Shown here: one piece after another, positions 1 to 12,260 of the stretch | Layout: the number at the start of each line of letters is the position of its first letter | Position numbering within the stretch: the first letter of the stretch is position 1 | DNA from: Alphaproteobacteria bacterium | GTDB taxonomy: Bacteria > Pseudomonadota > Alphaproteobacteria > Rickettsiales > JABCZZ01 | DNA length: 60,752 nt | Assembly: GCA_013289445.1 (NCBI GenBank) | Contig: JABCZZ010000004.1 | Coordinates: forward strand, 8,290 to 69,041 | Direction of reading: 5' to 3' | The notes under the pieces: model-generated | Databases searched by the model: none | The model's input: the letters and a program-made list of their open reading frames with translations, nothing else | What the model was told of the DNA's origin: nothing | Position numbers and translations under genes: made by a program

Positions 1-32
1 CGATCGATGAGGCGCTGGATTTCATTGATCAT
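1..32 (-). CDS. trpD: Start of anthranilate phosphoribosyltransferase (TrpD), partial
   Basis: An ATG at 32-30 overlaps the trpG stop (ATGA overlap) and opens a frame reading MINEIQRLID that runs off the window edge. Only ten codons are visible, so the identification rests on position: trpD normally follows trpG in alphaproteobacterial trp operons and overlapping start/stop codons are common there. The peptide itself is compatible with a TrpD N-terminal helix but is not diagnostic. Confidence 0.5.
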   Translation of the reverse strand, partial: MINEIQRLID

Positions 33-598
33 AGCAAACCGATGAAATTTTTAAGCAACTGGTGACCGTGTTCTGAGGCAATGCTTTCAGGATGAAACTG
101 CACGCCGTGAATCTTTTGTGCTTTGTGCGCAAGGCCCATGATGATGCCGTCATCCGTTTGCGCCGTGATCTCAAGTATGGAAGGCAGTGAAGATTTCTCA
201 ACAATCAACGAATGATAACGCGTAGCTGCAAACGGGCTCGGCAATCCCTTGAACACCCCCTTGCCGGTGTGGCTGATGGCGCTTACCTTGCCGTGCATCG
301 GCTTGGCCGCGCGGATAACCTTGCCACCGAAGACCTGGCCGATGGTCTGGTGCCCCAGGCAAACGCCTAGCACAGGAATCTTGCCAGCGGCTTCTTTGAC
401 GAGTGCAAGGCAGATGCCCGACTCGTCCGGTGTGCCCGGACCCGGTGAAATGACGATGGCTTCGGGCTTCATCGCAAGCACGTCTTTTACAGAGACGGCG
501 TCGTTGCGAATAACTTTTACTTCCTTGCCGAGCTCACTTAGGTAGTGCAGCAGGTTGTAGGTAAAGCTGTCGTAATTATCGAGCAGTAAAATCGCCAC
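29..598 (-). CDS. trpG: Anthranilate synthase component II, glutamine amidotransferase
   Basis: Class I glutamine amidotransferase that feeds ammonia from glutamine to TrpE in the first step of tryptophan synthesis. From the GTG start at 598 the protein has 189 residues, the usual length. It shows the N-terminal LLLDNYDSFTYN motif, the oxyanion strand PGPGTP (about 53-57), the nucleophile Cys80 in GVCLGHQ, and His169/Glu171 in HPES. A TTG at 616 would add six residues, but GTG-598 gives the family's usual N-terminus right before the first strand. It lies 72 bp after the SGNH-like gene and overlaps trpD by 4 bp. It could also serve para-aminobenzoate synthesis, as TrpG/PabA are hard to separate, but the trpE neighbour favours TrpG. 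Confidence 0.95.
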   Translation of the reverse strand: MAILLLDNYDSFTYNLLHYLSELGKEVKVIRNDAVSVKDVLAMKPEAIVISPGPGTPDESGICLALVKEAAGKIPVLGVCLGHQTIGQVFGGKVIRAAKPMHGKVSAISHTGKGVFKGLPSPFAATRYHSLIVEKSSLPSILEITAQTDDGIIMGLAHKAQKIHGVQFHPESIASEHGHQLLKNFIGLL

Positions 599-670
599 GA
601 AATGTCCATTAAGCAATAGTTTAAGCCGATGAGTTTAGCGTCATGCGCTATCAGGGTCAACAGCCCGCGC

Positions 671-1450
671 TCAGTAAAACCGCTCTTTTTGCGCGATCAG
701 CTTGAGAAAATCCGCATCCTTGGGGCTGATACCCTTGGGGACAAAAGTCACCCTGGCCAGATCATCGCCGGAGAAATGCTCGTAAATCATCAGTGCCGAG
801 AGATAGCTTCCGTAAACGGAGGGATGGTTGGTGTCTTTATACAACGAGAATCCCGGCGACTGTCGCTCGATGTCCGCCCATGCTTTGCCCACATTGACCA
901 CCTGCGCGCCTGTGGCATTCGCAAGTTTCAGGTAATTGGCCTGAATAAGGTCGTGCATCTCATGCTTGAACGCCGGAAAATAAAAATACGTATTGTCGGC
1001 ATCCGCATAGCGCCAGGTGACGAACAGTACGGGCACCGAATGATTGAGCTTCGCCAGTTCGATGAGCTTGCCGCCGTACTCAAGAAAACTTGCGTTGGCG
1101 TTTGCTGTTATCTGCTCGTTGCTTCGGCCCTGAAACACCACATAGTCCCATTTGTGGCCAAGGAGCGCATGAACCTCCGCGTTATTCCAGTGATCCTCGA
1201 AGGAAACACCGCCGATGGCGTGCATGGTGATGGCATAACGCTGCCTGTTGCCTGCGGAGTCAGCAATTTCGCGCAGCATGCGCGGCATATTATTTTCGTA
1301 GGTACGGCTGTTGCCAATGAAAAGGATGGTAAGCGCGGGGCGGCTGTCAAACGCGTCACGAATGTCGTCACCCCAATACGCCACCACGTCATAGATAACC
1401 GTTACCGCAAGCAGCAGCGATAATAGGGCGAGGCGTGCGCGCCCCTTCAT
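671..1450 (-). CDS. SGNH/GDSL-hydrolase-like protein inside the trp operon
   Basis: 259 residues. An N-terminal hydrophobic segment (about 7-25, one membrane anchor or uncleaved signal) is followed by an SGNH fold: block I is FIGNSRTYENNMP with the likely nucleophile Ser, a GGVSF/GGI-like block follows, and the C-terminal block is DTNHPSVYGSYLSA with the Asp-x-x-His pair of SGNH esterases. It therefore probably acts outside the inner membrane as an esterase or acyl hydrolase; the substrate is unknown. Its ATG overlaps the trpE stop (ATGA), so it is translationally coupled to trpE and lies between trpE and trpG. That is not the standard trp gene order. It has no obvious role in tryptophan synthesis. 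Confidence 0.75.
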   Translation of the reverse strand: MKGRARLALLSLLLAVTVIYDVVAYWGDDIRDAFDSRPALTILFIGNSRTYENNMPRMLREIADSAGNRQRYAITMHAIGGVSFEDHWNNAEVHALLGHKWDYVVFQGRSNEQITANANASFLEYGGKLIELAKLNHSVPVLFVTWRYADADNTYFYFPAFKHEMHDLIQANYLKLANATGAQVVNVGKAWADIERQSPGFSLYKDTNHPSVYGSYLSALMIYEHFSGDDLARVTFVPKGISPKDADFLKLIAQKERFY

Positions 1451-2943
1451 GCGAACTTGGCGGCTTGCTCCGCCGCGCGCATGAGCGCCTTGGCCTTGTT
1501 GCAGGATTCCTGGTACTCAGCTTCGGCATCAGAATCCGCGACCACGCCCCCGCCCGCCTGCACATATAGTGTGCCATCCTTAATGAGGCCGGTGCGCAGC
1601 GTGATGCAGGTGTCCATGCTGCCGCCCGCCGAAAAATAGCCGACGCAGCCGGCGTAGAAACTGCGGCGTTCTTTCTCAAGCTCGTCGATGATTTCCATCG
1701 CGCGGATCTTCGGCGCACCGCTCACGGTACCCGCAGGGAAGCCCGCGATCAGCGCATCGATGGCGTCATATTTCCTATCGAGTCTGCCCTCGACGTTGGA
1801 GACGATGTGCATCACATGCGAATATTTCTCGATGACCATGCGCTCGGTGACTTTGACACTACCGGTTTCGGCGATGCGGCCGACATCGTTGCGGCCCAGA
1901 TCGAGCAGCATCAGGTGCTCGGCGATCTCCTTGGGATCGGTCAGCAGATCGTTTGCAAGCGCCTCATCTTCGGCAGGCGTGGCGCCGCGTGCACGTGTGC
2001 CAGCGATCGGGCGCACGGTGACGGTGCCGTCCCTCAGCCTCACCAGAATCTCCGGGCTTGAACCCACCAGCGAATAGGGGCCGAAGTTCAGATAAAACAG
2101 GAATGGCGACGGGTTGAGATGGCGCAGTGAGCGGTAGAGCGCGAAATGCGGCAGGGTGAACGGTGCGGAAAACCGCTGCGAGGGGACGACCTGAAAAATA
2201 TCCCCCGCGACGATGTACTCTTTCGCGCGCTTCACCATCGCATGGTATTGCTGTTTCGTGGTGTTGGACACAAAGGCCAGTGAGGTGGGCGCCACGGGTT
2301 TGCTCTGTGCCAGCGGCCGGGCAAGCTGATCGGCGATGGTTACTATCAACCCGCTGGCAGCGTCATATGCCGCCTTCGCATCCCTGAATCCCTGATCTTT
2401 CCATAGCGGTGCAGTGATATGGATGATGCCTTTGACCGAATCGAAAATCACCATCACACGCGGGCGCATGAAACAGACATCGGGAATGCCGATACTGTCG
2501 GGATTTTCGTCCGGCAGTTTTTCCATGAGCTTGACCATGTCATACCCCATATAGCCGATGAGCCCCGCTGCCATCGGCGGCAGCGTGGCTGGGATCTGCA
2601 TACGGCAGTCGCGCACCAGCGCCTTAAGAGAAGCAAGACTTCCCTCTTCGATGGGCAGGAAGTCTGCGTCCAGCAACGTGCCCTTGCGATTGATCTCTGC
2701 TTTGGGCCCTTTGCATCTCCAGATGAGATCAGGCAGCAGCCCAATGATCGAATAACGTCCGCGCGTCTCTCCGCCCTGCACCGATTCGAGCAGGAACGAA
2801 GGCTCGCCTTCATGCAGCAATTTGAGCATGGCGGAGACCGGCGTTTCCAGATCGGCCAGGAGCGTGGCACTTAAAAGCTGCGGCGTGTCCTTGCCAAAAG
2901 CCACGCTGAAATCCTGAAAGGTAGGAGTAAGGGCAAGGGACAT
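1447..2943 (-). CDS. trpE: Anthranilate synthase component I
   Basis: 498 residues, normal for TrpE. It condenses chorismate with ammonia to anthranilate together with TrpG. Visible family motifs in order: the tryptophan-binding LLES element followed by GRYSIIG (about 51-68), GYMGYDMVK, the long chorismate-binding domain from YIVAGDIFQVVPSQRF, then GSSPEILVRL, RPIAGTRARG, HVMHIVSNVEG, FPAGTVSGAPKIRAME and YFSAGGSMDTCITLRT. Retention of the LLES segment suggests feedback inhibition by tryptophan is kept. It starts 13 bp after the peptidylprolyl isomerase gene with no room for a leader-peptide attenuator between them, so it is probably cotranscribed from that gene's promoter. Confidence 0.97.
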   Translation of the reverse strand: MSLALTPTFQDFSVAFGKDTPQLLSATLLADLETPVSAMLKLLHEGEPSFLLESVQGGETRGRYSIIGLLPDLIWRCKGPKAEINRKGTLLDADFLPIEEGSLASLKALVRDCRMQIPATLPPMAAGLIGYMGYDMVKLMEKLPDENPDSIGIPDVCFMRPRVMVIFDSVKGIIHITAPLWKDQGFRDAKAAYDAASGLIVTIADQLARPLAQSKPVAPTSLAFVSNTTKQQYHAMVKRAKEYIVAGDIFQVVPSQRFSAPFTLPHFALYRSLRHLNPSPFLFYLNFGPYSLVGSSPEILVRLRDGTVTVRPIAGTRARGATPAEDEALANDLLTDPKEIAEHLMLLDLGRNDVGRIAETGSVKVTERMVIEKYSHVMHIVSNVEGRLDRKYDAIDALIAGFPAGTVSGAPKIRAMEIIDELEKERRSFYAGCVGYFSAGGSMDTCITLRTGLIKDGTLYVQAGGGVVADSDAEAEYQESCNKAKALMRAAEQAAKFA

Positions 2944-2956
2944 GGATTACGAGGCG

Positions 2957-4618
2957 TTATTCGCTGCCTTCCTCATCCTTGCTGTGGGAAACAAGCGAAC
3001 GCGTGACGCTGTATTTGTTGCTCAGGTATACGAGATACTGCTGCATCCGTTCACGCGCAATCGTCTCCCTGAGTTCCTGCTGGATAGTATTGAGCGCATC
3101 GGTAGACACCGCGTCTGACGCTTTAATCGCGGGTGCCGGGGTCACTTGTTGCAATGTGGCGATCATATAGCTGCCGTCCTCGGCAGGATGGGCATGCGTG
3201 CTGGCCCCCGCATGAAGACTGAAGAGTTCGCCGACCAATGACTGTGGCAATGCATGTTTGGCGAGCGGGCCTTCACCCAGCACTTCGGTGCCTCGCGTGA
3301 TTTTTCCCGAAGAAACGGCGGACACCGGCGCTCCGTGCTTGGCCAAAGCCTCGGCAGGCGATTTACCCGCCACGATATCCCTTGAGACAGCGTCGGCAAG
3401 CGCTTGCAGCATTTCATGCTTTTTCTGTGCTTCCCAGGCGGCGGTCGCCTTCGCCTTCACCTCTGAAAGAGGGCGCACATGCTCGGGGATCACCTTATCG
3501 ACATACAGCAGGTAATAAGAACCGTCGGAGGTCTGCACCGACTGTGAATGATCTTTTTCAGCAGTGCTGAAGGCAACGTTGATAAAATTATCATAGGGCG
3601 GAACCGTGAGCTTCTTGCCATCCGCGCTCAGGCCTTCATGCGTTACCGGCCCAAATGTTTGCACTTTCTGGCCGATTTTATCGGCAGCGGATTCAAGTGT
3701 TGCACCACCGCCCAGCAGGTCTTCGAGATCGCCGACAAATTTATAGAGCGTCTCCTGCGCTGCCTTGCTCGTCAGATCCTTGGCAATTTCTGCATGCGCC
3801 TGTTCCAGCGTGCGATGCTGCTCCTGGAATTCCTGCTTGCGATCCTCGTAGGCATGTTTGATTTCATCTTCGGATACGGCAATTTTTGAAGAAATGTCGG
3901 CGGGCTTAAGAACGACATAGCTCACCGTGCGGATTTCCGGCGCCGAGAATTGTTCGGGATGATTTGCATAATAGGTATCAATGTCCTTTTCCGTGGCTTG
4001 CGGCACTTGCTTGATGGCCGATGCTGTCAGCACATACAGATTTGCCGTACGTTGTTCCTGGCGTGAGCGGTAAAGCGCGCGCGCGAGCTCATCGGGCACT
4101 TCCACGCCGTTGAGTATGGCATCCTTGAGCAGTTTCTTGGTCACGGCGGCGCGCAACCCGCTGACATATTGCTGCTCGCTCATATTATTGTTGTTGAGCA
4201 CCGACAAAAAAATCGATTTATCAAAACGGCCGTCACGATCGGCGAAATTAGGATCGCTTGCTATAGCCTGACGTATTTCCTTGTCACCCACGACGATGCC
4301 AAGTGCGGTGGCTTCTTTTTCTGCCAGCACATCGCTGATGAGCCCGTCAATAATGATGCTTTCGATCCCTAGCTTTTCCAGCATCTCCGGCTTGTAACTG
4401 GCGCCCATCGCCTGGCGCAGCTCCTCCTGTCGCCGGTGAAGCGCCACCTGATATTCCCTCTGGCTGATAGAAGTCGAGCCTACGGTCGCGACCGTGTTTG
4501 CGCCGCCGCCCTGGCGAAAAATATCGCCAATACCCCAGATGCCGAAACTCAACACCAGAAGCAACATAAGCATCTTGGCAAAAAAGCCGTGGGCGGATTC
4601 GCGTAGCGTACTCAACAT
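2957..4618 (-). CDS. ppiD: PpiD/SurA-like peptidylprolyl isomerase, membrane-anchored
   Basis: Periplasmic folding factor of the PpiD type. The start at 4618 (MLSTLRESAHG) gives 553 residues and places the single transmembrane anchor at about 13-32, as in PpiD; a longer reading frame upstream is possible but would put a hydrophilic stretch before the anchor and invade the tpiA promoter. A SurA-like N-terminal chaperone domain (about 36-200) and a parvulin-like region (about 235-385) follow, the latter poorly conserved, so isomerase activity is uncertain. It is divergent from tpiA (82 bp between starts) and is followed by trpE after 13 bp, a linkage seen in other alphaproteobacteria. Confidence 0.9.
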   Translation of the reverse strand: MLSTLRESAHGFFAKMLMLLLVLSFGIWGIGDIFRQGGGANTVATVGSTSISQREYQVALHRRQEELRQAMGASYKPEMLEKLGIESIIIDGLISDVLAEKEATALGIVVGDKEIRQAIASDPNFADRDGRFDKSIFLSVLNNNNMSEQQYVSGLRAAVTKKLLKDAILNGVEVPDELARALYRSRQEQRTANLYVLTASAIKQVPQATEKDIDTYYANHPEQFSAPEIRTVSYVVLKPADISSKIAVSEDEIKHAYEDRKQEFQEQHRTLEQAHAEIAKDLTSKAAQETLYKFVGDLEDLLGGGATLESAADKIGQKVQTFGPVTHEGLSADGKKLTVPPYDNFINVAFSTAEKDHSQSVQTSDGSYYLLYVDKVIPEHVRPLSEVKAKATAAWEAQKKHEMLQALADAVSRDIVAGKSPAEALAKHGAPVSAVSSGKITRGTEVLGEGPLAKHALPQSLVGELFSLHAGASTHAHPAEDGSYMIATLQQVTPAPAIKASDAVSTDALNTIQQELRETIARERMQQYLVYLSNKYSVTRSLVSHSKDEEGSE

Positions 4619-4700
4619 TGCAGAAGCCAATTCTTGTGAATTATCAGAGCGGTTTACACCACAGGTTGCTTTTTTCAAAGGGTTATTTACTAATGGGGCT

Positions 4701-5444
4701 GTGACTGGAAAATACATACTCGGCAATTGGAAAATGCACAGCCTTCAGGCTGAGGCACGCACGCTTGCCACGAAAATCGCCGGATTCTCTGCGCCCGCAT
4801 CGGTGGAAGTAGCTATTTTTCCGCCTTTTACCGCGCTTCACATGGCCGCCTCCGCTGTCAAAAACTCTAAGGTTAAGCTGGGCGCGCAGGACTGCAGTAA
4901 CGAGAAAGTGGGAGCATTCACCGGCGAAGTCAGCGCTCTCATGCTCAAAGACGCGGGTTGCCATTATGTGCTGGTGGGGCATTCTGAACGAAGAACGCTG
5001 CATGAAGAGAATGATGCGCTGGTGAAAGCCAAGGCGCAGGCGGCAATGGATGCAGGGCTGGTGCCAGTGATTTGCATAGGCGAAAACCGGGTTGATCGGC
5101 AGACCGGAATTTTTCTCGATGTCATCACGTCGCAGGTAAAGAAATCCGTCCCTACCCTTGTACATTCAGATACTTATATGATTGCCTACGAACCCGTCTG
5201 GGCAATAGGGTCGGGAAAGACACCCACGCCAAAAGAGATTTCACAGGTGCATAAAACTATTGCCTCCCTGCTTGACTATGGTACATCAGGGGCGCGTACG
5301 GCCATTCTTTACGGCGGATCGGTAAAAGCGGCCAGCGCACGCGAGATTCTGACGGCAGAGGGTGTGGACGGCGTGCTGGTAGGCGTTGCCAGTCTTAACC
5401 CCGAAGAATTTTGTTCCATCGTTGCCGCAGCAGGAGAAATATAA
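4701..5444 (+). CDS. tpiA: Triosephosphate isomerase
   Basis: Interconverts dihydroxyacetone phosphate and glyceraldehyde 3-phosphate in glycolysis. From a GTG at 4701 the product has 247 residues, the family length, and begins MTGKYILGNWKMHS. Catalytic residues are all in place: Asn and Lys in GNWKM (8 and 10), the His in GHSERR (about 93), the general base Glu in AYEPVWAIG (about 163), and the phosphate-binding YGGSV and GVLVG loops near the C-terminus. No ATG fits the frame upstream; AAAGGG and GGGG upstream of the GTG are possible ribosome binding sequences. The promoter must lie in the 82 bp shared with the divergent ppiD gene. secG follows 9 bp later. Confidence 0.96.
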   Translation: MTGKYILGNWKMHSLQAEARTLATKIAGFSAPASVEVAIFPPFTALHMAASAVKNSKVKLGAQDCSNEKVGAFTGEVSALMLKDAGCHYVLVGHSERRTLHEENDALVKAKAQAAMDAGLVPVICIGENRVDRQTGIFLDVITSQVKKSVPTLVHSDTYMIAYEPVWAIGSGKTPTPKEISQVHKTIASLLDYGTSGARTAILYGGSVKAASAREILTAEGVDGVLVGVASLNPEEFCSIVAAAGEI

Positions 5445-5453
5445 GGAAGCGAT

Positions 5454-5810
5454 ATGTACCCGGTGTTGTTAGTTATTCATGTAATGGTCACGATTGCGCT
5501 TATCGGCATCATCCTGGTGCAGCGCAACGCCGGGGATGGCATGGGCTTATCAAGCAGCTCGTCCACCAGCTTCATGTCAGGCCGCGCCGCAGCCACTTTT
5601 GTCACACGCGCCACGGCGGTGCTTGCCACACTCTTTATTCTGACCAGCCTTGTACTGGGCATTTTAAGCTCGCACATGCATACGATCAATAACAGCTCCA
5701 TCATGGATTCCGTGGAAACAACGGCACCTGCCGCTACGGCGCCGGCAAGCCCGACCACAAAACCCGCCGCCCCCGAACCTGCAAAACCCAGCGTACCCCG
5801 ACCGGAGTAA
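5454..5810 (+). CDS. secG: Protein translocase subunit SecG
   Basis: 118-residue small subunit of the SecYEG channel. Two transmembrane segments are visible (about 3-22 and 52-72) separated by the conserved loop [11 protein letters not shown] and a Ser-rich stretch, typical for SecG. The C-terminal 35 residues are rich in Ala, Pro and Thr, a low-complexity tail common in alphaproteobacterial SecG. A ribosome binding site AAGGAAG precedes the ATG. It sits between tpiA and pyrG (1 bp before the pyrG ATG), the usual order in this class. Confidence 0.95.
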   Translation: MYPVLLVIHVMVTIALIGIILVQRNAGDGMGLSSSSSTSFMSGRAAATFVTRATAVLATLFILTSLVLGILSSHMHTINNSSIMDSVETTAPAATAPASPTTKPAAPEPAKPSVPRPE

Positions 5811-5811
5811 T

Positions 5812-7488
<1,677 letters not shown>

Positions 7489-7508
7489 GCATGGCTGAGC
7501 CGCTACAT

Positions 7509-8384
7509 TTACTGCCTGAAGTTTTTATCCGGTCGTGCTTGCTCAGACGCAAGTGTTAGTGCCGGAAGCGCGCTGGCAAGCCGTGCAGCACAGGAATTAT
7601 CCATGACAAGCGTACCGCCTACTGTACCCTTGCGTTTGGCAGTATCGTAAGGCGCGGTATTGATCGTATCGTGCATCAAAGCCATGATCGGCAACTTCGG
7701 ATGCGCCCGGTGTACGGCTTTGAGCACTTCGAGCTGGCCATGCAATAACAGCACATCGGGCTTATGTGTATCAATCGCTTCGTTCACCGCCGCCACCGCA
7801 CTCGCAATAATGCTGCTCGCATTTAGATGAAGCAAGGTAACGTTAGCACTATTAAACCCGGCTTTTGATAGCCCGTCCTTCAATTCCGTATGATAAATCG
7901 ACCTGGGATTTACAATGACCAAGGCTTTTTTTGTGCCCATTTGCCGGGCCATGTCCTTATGGCTGCTTTCTGTATGGCCGAACTTCTGCAACGCGGCCTG
8001 AATATGTTTTTTGATCTCTTCTTCGGTGAACGGTTTTTTACTTTCTACGTGTATATCGTGCGAGCCTTCGATACTGCTGTGGCCGATAACCAGATAGGGC
8101 AGCGAAGGTATTCTTTTGAGCAGTATTTTGCGGATGGATCTGGTTTCATGATGTTGGTCATTCCTGTCATTGAAGATAACGATACCTAGCTGACTCATCG
8201 CCTGACCGCCGATAGTTCGCAGGGTGTTTTGCGAATAGCGCGCAAAAATATTGTCGGGCTTATAACCTTGGGATTCGAATATCGCTTTGTAGGGCGCAAA
8301 ATGCTTTTCCTTATCTGTCGGAGTGCCCAGACTCAGATCGATATAAAGCGCTTTTTTGTCGTTCTTTTCTTGAGTGGGTTTCAT
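7509..8384 (-). CDS. Unknown protein with two degenerate receiver-like halves
   Basis: 291 residues; family not recognised. Two alpha/beta halves can be seen. The first (about 10-140) runs from KALYIDLSL through GIVIFNDRN to PYLVIGH. The second (about 150-260) runs from KKALVIVNPRS through PDVLLLHGQLEVLKAVHRA to PIMALMHD, and its DVLLL-x7-LKAVH pattern is reminiscent of a response-regulator receiver in which the phosphorylated Asp and the acidic pair are lost. The tail is Ala-rich. No signal peptide or membrane segment is seen, so it is probably cytoplasmic. It is inserted, on the opposite strand, between pyrG and kdsA. The receiver link is my inference from fold pattern only. Confidence 0.65.
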   Translation of the reverse strand: MKPTQEKNDKKALYIDLSLGTPTDKEKHFAPYKAIFESQGYKPDNIFARYSQNTLRTIGGQAMSQLGIVIFNDRNDQHHETRSIRKILLKRIPSLPYLVIGHSSIEGSHDIHVESKKPFTEEEIKKHIQAALQKFGHTESSHKDMARQMGTKKALVIVNPRSIYHTELKDGLSKAGFNSANVTLLHLNASSIIASAVAAVNEAIDTHKPDVLLLHGQLEVLKAVHRAHPKLPIMALMHDTINTAPYDTAKRKGTVGGTLVMDNSCAARLASALPALTLASEQARPDKNFRQ

Positions 8385-8491
8385 AAGTATGCCTTTGCCG
8401 CCTATTATAAATAAGCCCTTCTTAAGAAAGAGTTACCATGGGATCATTGGACGGTTGCCGTGGCGCCCAATCGCTGCTATGGTGCCCCGCC

Positions 8492-10602
<2,111 letters not shown>

Positions 10603-11604
10603 TTAGCGGCCAAGCGCGTCGTCTTGTTTGGGCTTAGTCCAGAGACTGCGGTCTTTGTCTTTGGTGATATGCACCGGTCTGACATTGATTATCCGTCCAT
10701 CCTCCGTCAGCTCGGCTTCAAGCAAACCCAAATCTTCAGGATTTCTTGAAGCGTTACCCTTCACGATAGCGCCGGTATTGTGGTAAAGCGTGTTGGTTTT
10801 AGGTTCTATCACATTATCGAATTTGACATGGGTGTGGCCAAAGAACACATGCTTCGCCCAGCTCATAGTCGTCAGGGGTTCACGCTGGCGATTATGGCTG
10901 ATAGAGAAATTCATCAGTCCGGTGCGCTCGGTGAGATTGTCGTCAAATTTTGCGATATGCGTCTGCTTCTTCTCAAGCGTATTCCATTTGCTTTCTTGCC
11001 AGCGATGCTCAAGACCCGCAAAAAGATCAATGAACCCGGCCCATACCTGACTTTTCTCGGCAAATCGCAACCGTGCCGGATCCTGCTGCTTATGGATGTC
11101 TTGCATCGGAATATGCCCGTGGGTCAGCAATGCATCTCCCAGACGAATGCCATGAATGCCCCATTCAAAATTGGGGTATTTTTCTTCCAGATAATCAAAT
11201 TCATTGCGAAAGCGCCGCACCATCTCGTGATTGCCTTCCACCTTATGCAAGTGAACACGGGGATTGCGTTCAAGAAATTCGGAGGTAAACCACTTGCCGC
11301 CGCGGATAACGCTTTGCACTGCGTTACGCGTATCATTTACTTTCTTGTCAATTTTCAGCCGGAAGTCTTTCTGCCATTTGTCACTGCTGCGGTCGGTGAG
11401 TACCTCCAGCAAGTTGCTCATGGACTTGACATGGTTTTTATCGACAAAGAACAGCTCCCAGTCGTCCCCCAACATGCAGACGTGATCATAGCGTGTCATA
11501 AGCTCGATAATACCCGCCTGATACGTCGCTAAATTGGAGGTTTTACCGGCAATATGCATGTCGGAAAGAAATAGGACTTTCTGGGTACGCTTCTTTTCCA
11601 CCAT
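10603..11604 (-). CDS. Calcineurin-like metallophosphoesterase
   Basis: 333 residues from the ATG at 11604, chosen because GAGG lies five bases before it; in-frame ATG-11625 and TTG-11661 have no visible ribosome site. All metal-binding blocks of the superfamily are present in order: LFLSDMH, MLGDDWELFF (GD-x block), EGNHEM, LTHGH and FFGHTHV. The GDDWELFF element recalls the GD-x-F/W-E region of LpxH/YbbF-type UDP-2,3-diacylglucosamine hydrolases, but a long insert between the second and third block and an unusual C-terminus argue against calling it LpxH. There is no signal peptide. Substrate unknown. It is convergent with eno and next to tRNA-Pro. Confidence 0.85.
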   Translation of the reverse strand: MVEKKRTQKVLFLSDMHIAGKTSNLATYQAGIIELMTRYDHVCMLGDDWELFFVDKNHVKSMSNLLEVLTDRSSDKWQKDFRLKIDKKVNDTRNAVQSVIRGGKWFTSEFLERNPRVHLHKVEGNHEMVRRFRNEFDYLEEKYPNFEWGIHGIRLGDALLTHGHIPMQDIHKQQDPARLRFAEKSQVWAGFIDLFAGLEHRWQESKWNTLEKKQTHIAKFDDNLTERTGLMNFSISHNRQREPLTTMSWAKHVFFGHTHVKFDNVIEPKTNTLYHNTGAIVKGNASRNPEDLGLLEAELTEDGRIINVRPVHITKDKDRSLWTKPKQDDALGR

Positions 11605-11706
11605 AGGCGCCTCTGTAGCCGCCATTTTAGAGGTTAAAGATGAGGAAAACGTTAAAAACAAAGCTATTGCTTCAGAAGGTTAATTTCTCTATGAATCGCC
11701 GCGTGT

Positions 11707-11783
11707 CGGGGCGTAGCGCAGCCTGGTAGCGCATCAGTCTGGGGGACTGGGGGTCGCAGGTTCAAATCCTGTCGCCCCGACCA
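11707..11783 (+). tRNA. tRNA-Pro, anticodon GGG
   Basis: A 77-base cloverleaf. The acceptor arms CGGGGCG and CGCCCCG pair perfectly, the D arm is GCGC-AGCCTGGTA-GCGC, the anticodon stem TCAGT/ACTGG encloses loop CTGGGGG whose middle bases are GGG, and the T arm GCAGG-TTCAAAT-CCTGT is intact. The 3' CCA is encoded (11781-11783). The last six bases of the gene (CGACCA) are the start of an imperfect direct repeat that recurs 24 kb downstream, which makes this tRNA the likely insertion point of the accessory island. Confidence 0.96.
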
Positions 11784-11941
11784 TTAAGTCTAGCATGATA
11801 TCAATATTAGATATAATTCCGGTGTGAGCGGCGGGATTGCCGCCACTCACCTAATGAAACGCAACCGGAGATATTGCATTTGGGCGTATTTCGACCCTGA
11901 TTATAGCGATTCTCTCTGCCGGGCAATTCCGAGGTGTCGTT
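11778..11941. repeat. Left copy of island-flanking imperfect direct repeat
   Basis: About 164 bp starting with the tRNA end CGACCA and ending at GTGTCGTTT. Shared stretches with 35745-35909 include AAGTCTAGC, TGATATC, GCGGCGGGATT, GAAACGCAACC, CCCTGATTAT and TTCTCTCTGCCGG. The central GGCGG-GATTG-CCGCC can form a hairpin, and the right copy keeps the hairpin with a changed loop side. It may be attL of the island. Confidence 0.7.
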
Positions 11942-11964
11942 TGGTGATGCTAAAAGCCATTTTG

Positions 11965-12222
11965 TTAACGCAGTCTTTTCTTCAGCATTGAGAAAATGTC
12001 TTTTAACTCAAGCAGGCGCTTCATTTTGCATAATTGATACCCATCCAGGTAGGGCATATTTATATCTGAAAGAACCACATCAGGAATGTAAGAATTTATG
12101 ATTTCGAGTGCTTCAGGGCTTTTGAGTGCAACTTTTGCTTCATAGCCCGCAGCTTCCATGGCCCACATAAGCATGTTTGCTGATAGCGCATGATCATCAA
12201 CAATGAGTATTTTTAGCGACAT
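11965..12222 (-). CDS. Truncated response-regulator receiver domain
   Basis: 85 residues from ATG 12222 (an upstream TTG is possible). It begins like a receiver: LKILIVDDH carries the acidic pair, and DVVLSDINMPYLDGYQLC carries the phosphoacceptor Asp. After about residue 75 the match stops: the beta-4 Thr/Ser and the beta-5 Lys of the fold are missing, and the tail DIFSMLKKRLR is unrelated. The complete receiver at 14448-14891 shows what the missing 40-50 residues would look like. The break lies only 23 bp from the left island repeat, so the 3' part was probably lost at the island border. A truncated receiver is unlikely to be phosphorylated normally. Confidence 0.7.
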   Translation of the reverse strand: MSLKILIVDDHALSANMLMWAMEAAGYEAKVALKSPEALEIINSYIPDVVLSDINMPYLDGYQLCKMKRLLELKDIFSMLKKRLR

Positions 12223-12260
12223 AACCGTCAAATATTCATTCGTTTAGATTTTTATATACT

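Noticed and set aside
629..1423. 264-residue plus-strand frame opposite the SGNH-like gene
   Set aside because: The opposite strand carries complete SGNH motifs and an ATGA overlap with trpE, so that strand is the coding one.
2944..2956. trp attenuator/leader peptide before trpE
   Set aside because: Only 13 bp separate trpE from the upstream gene, so there is no room for a leader peptide and attenuator.
4494..4700. Longer tpiA frame starting upstream
   Set aside because: The extra 69 residues overlap the divergent ppiD coding start and have no TIM-barrel homology; GTG-4701 gives the exact family length.
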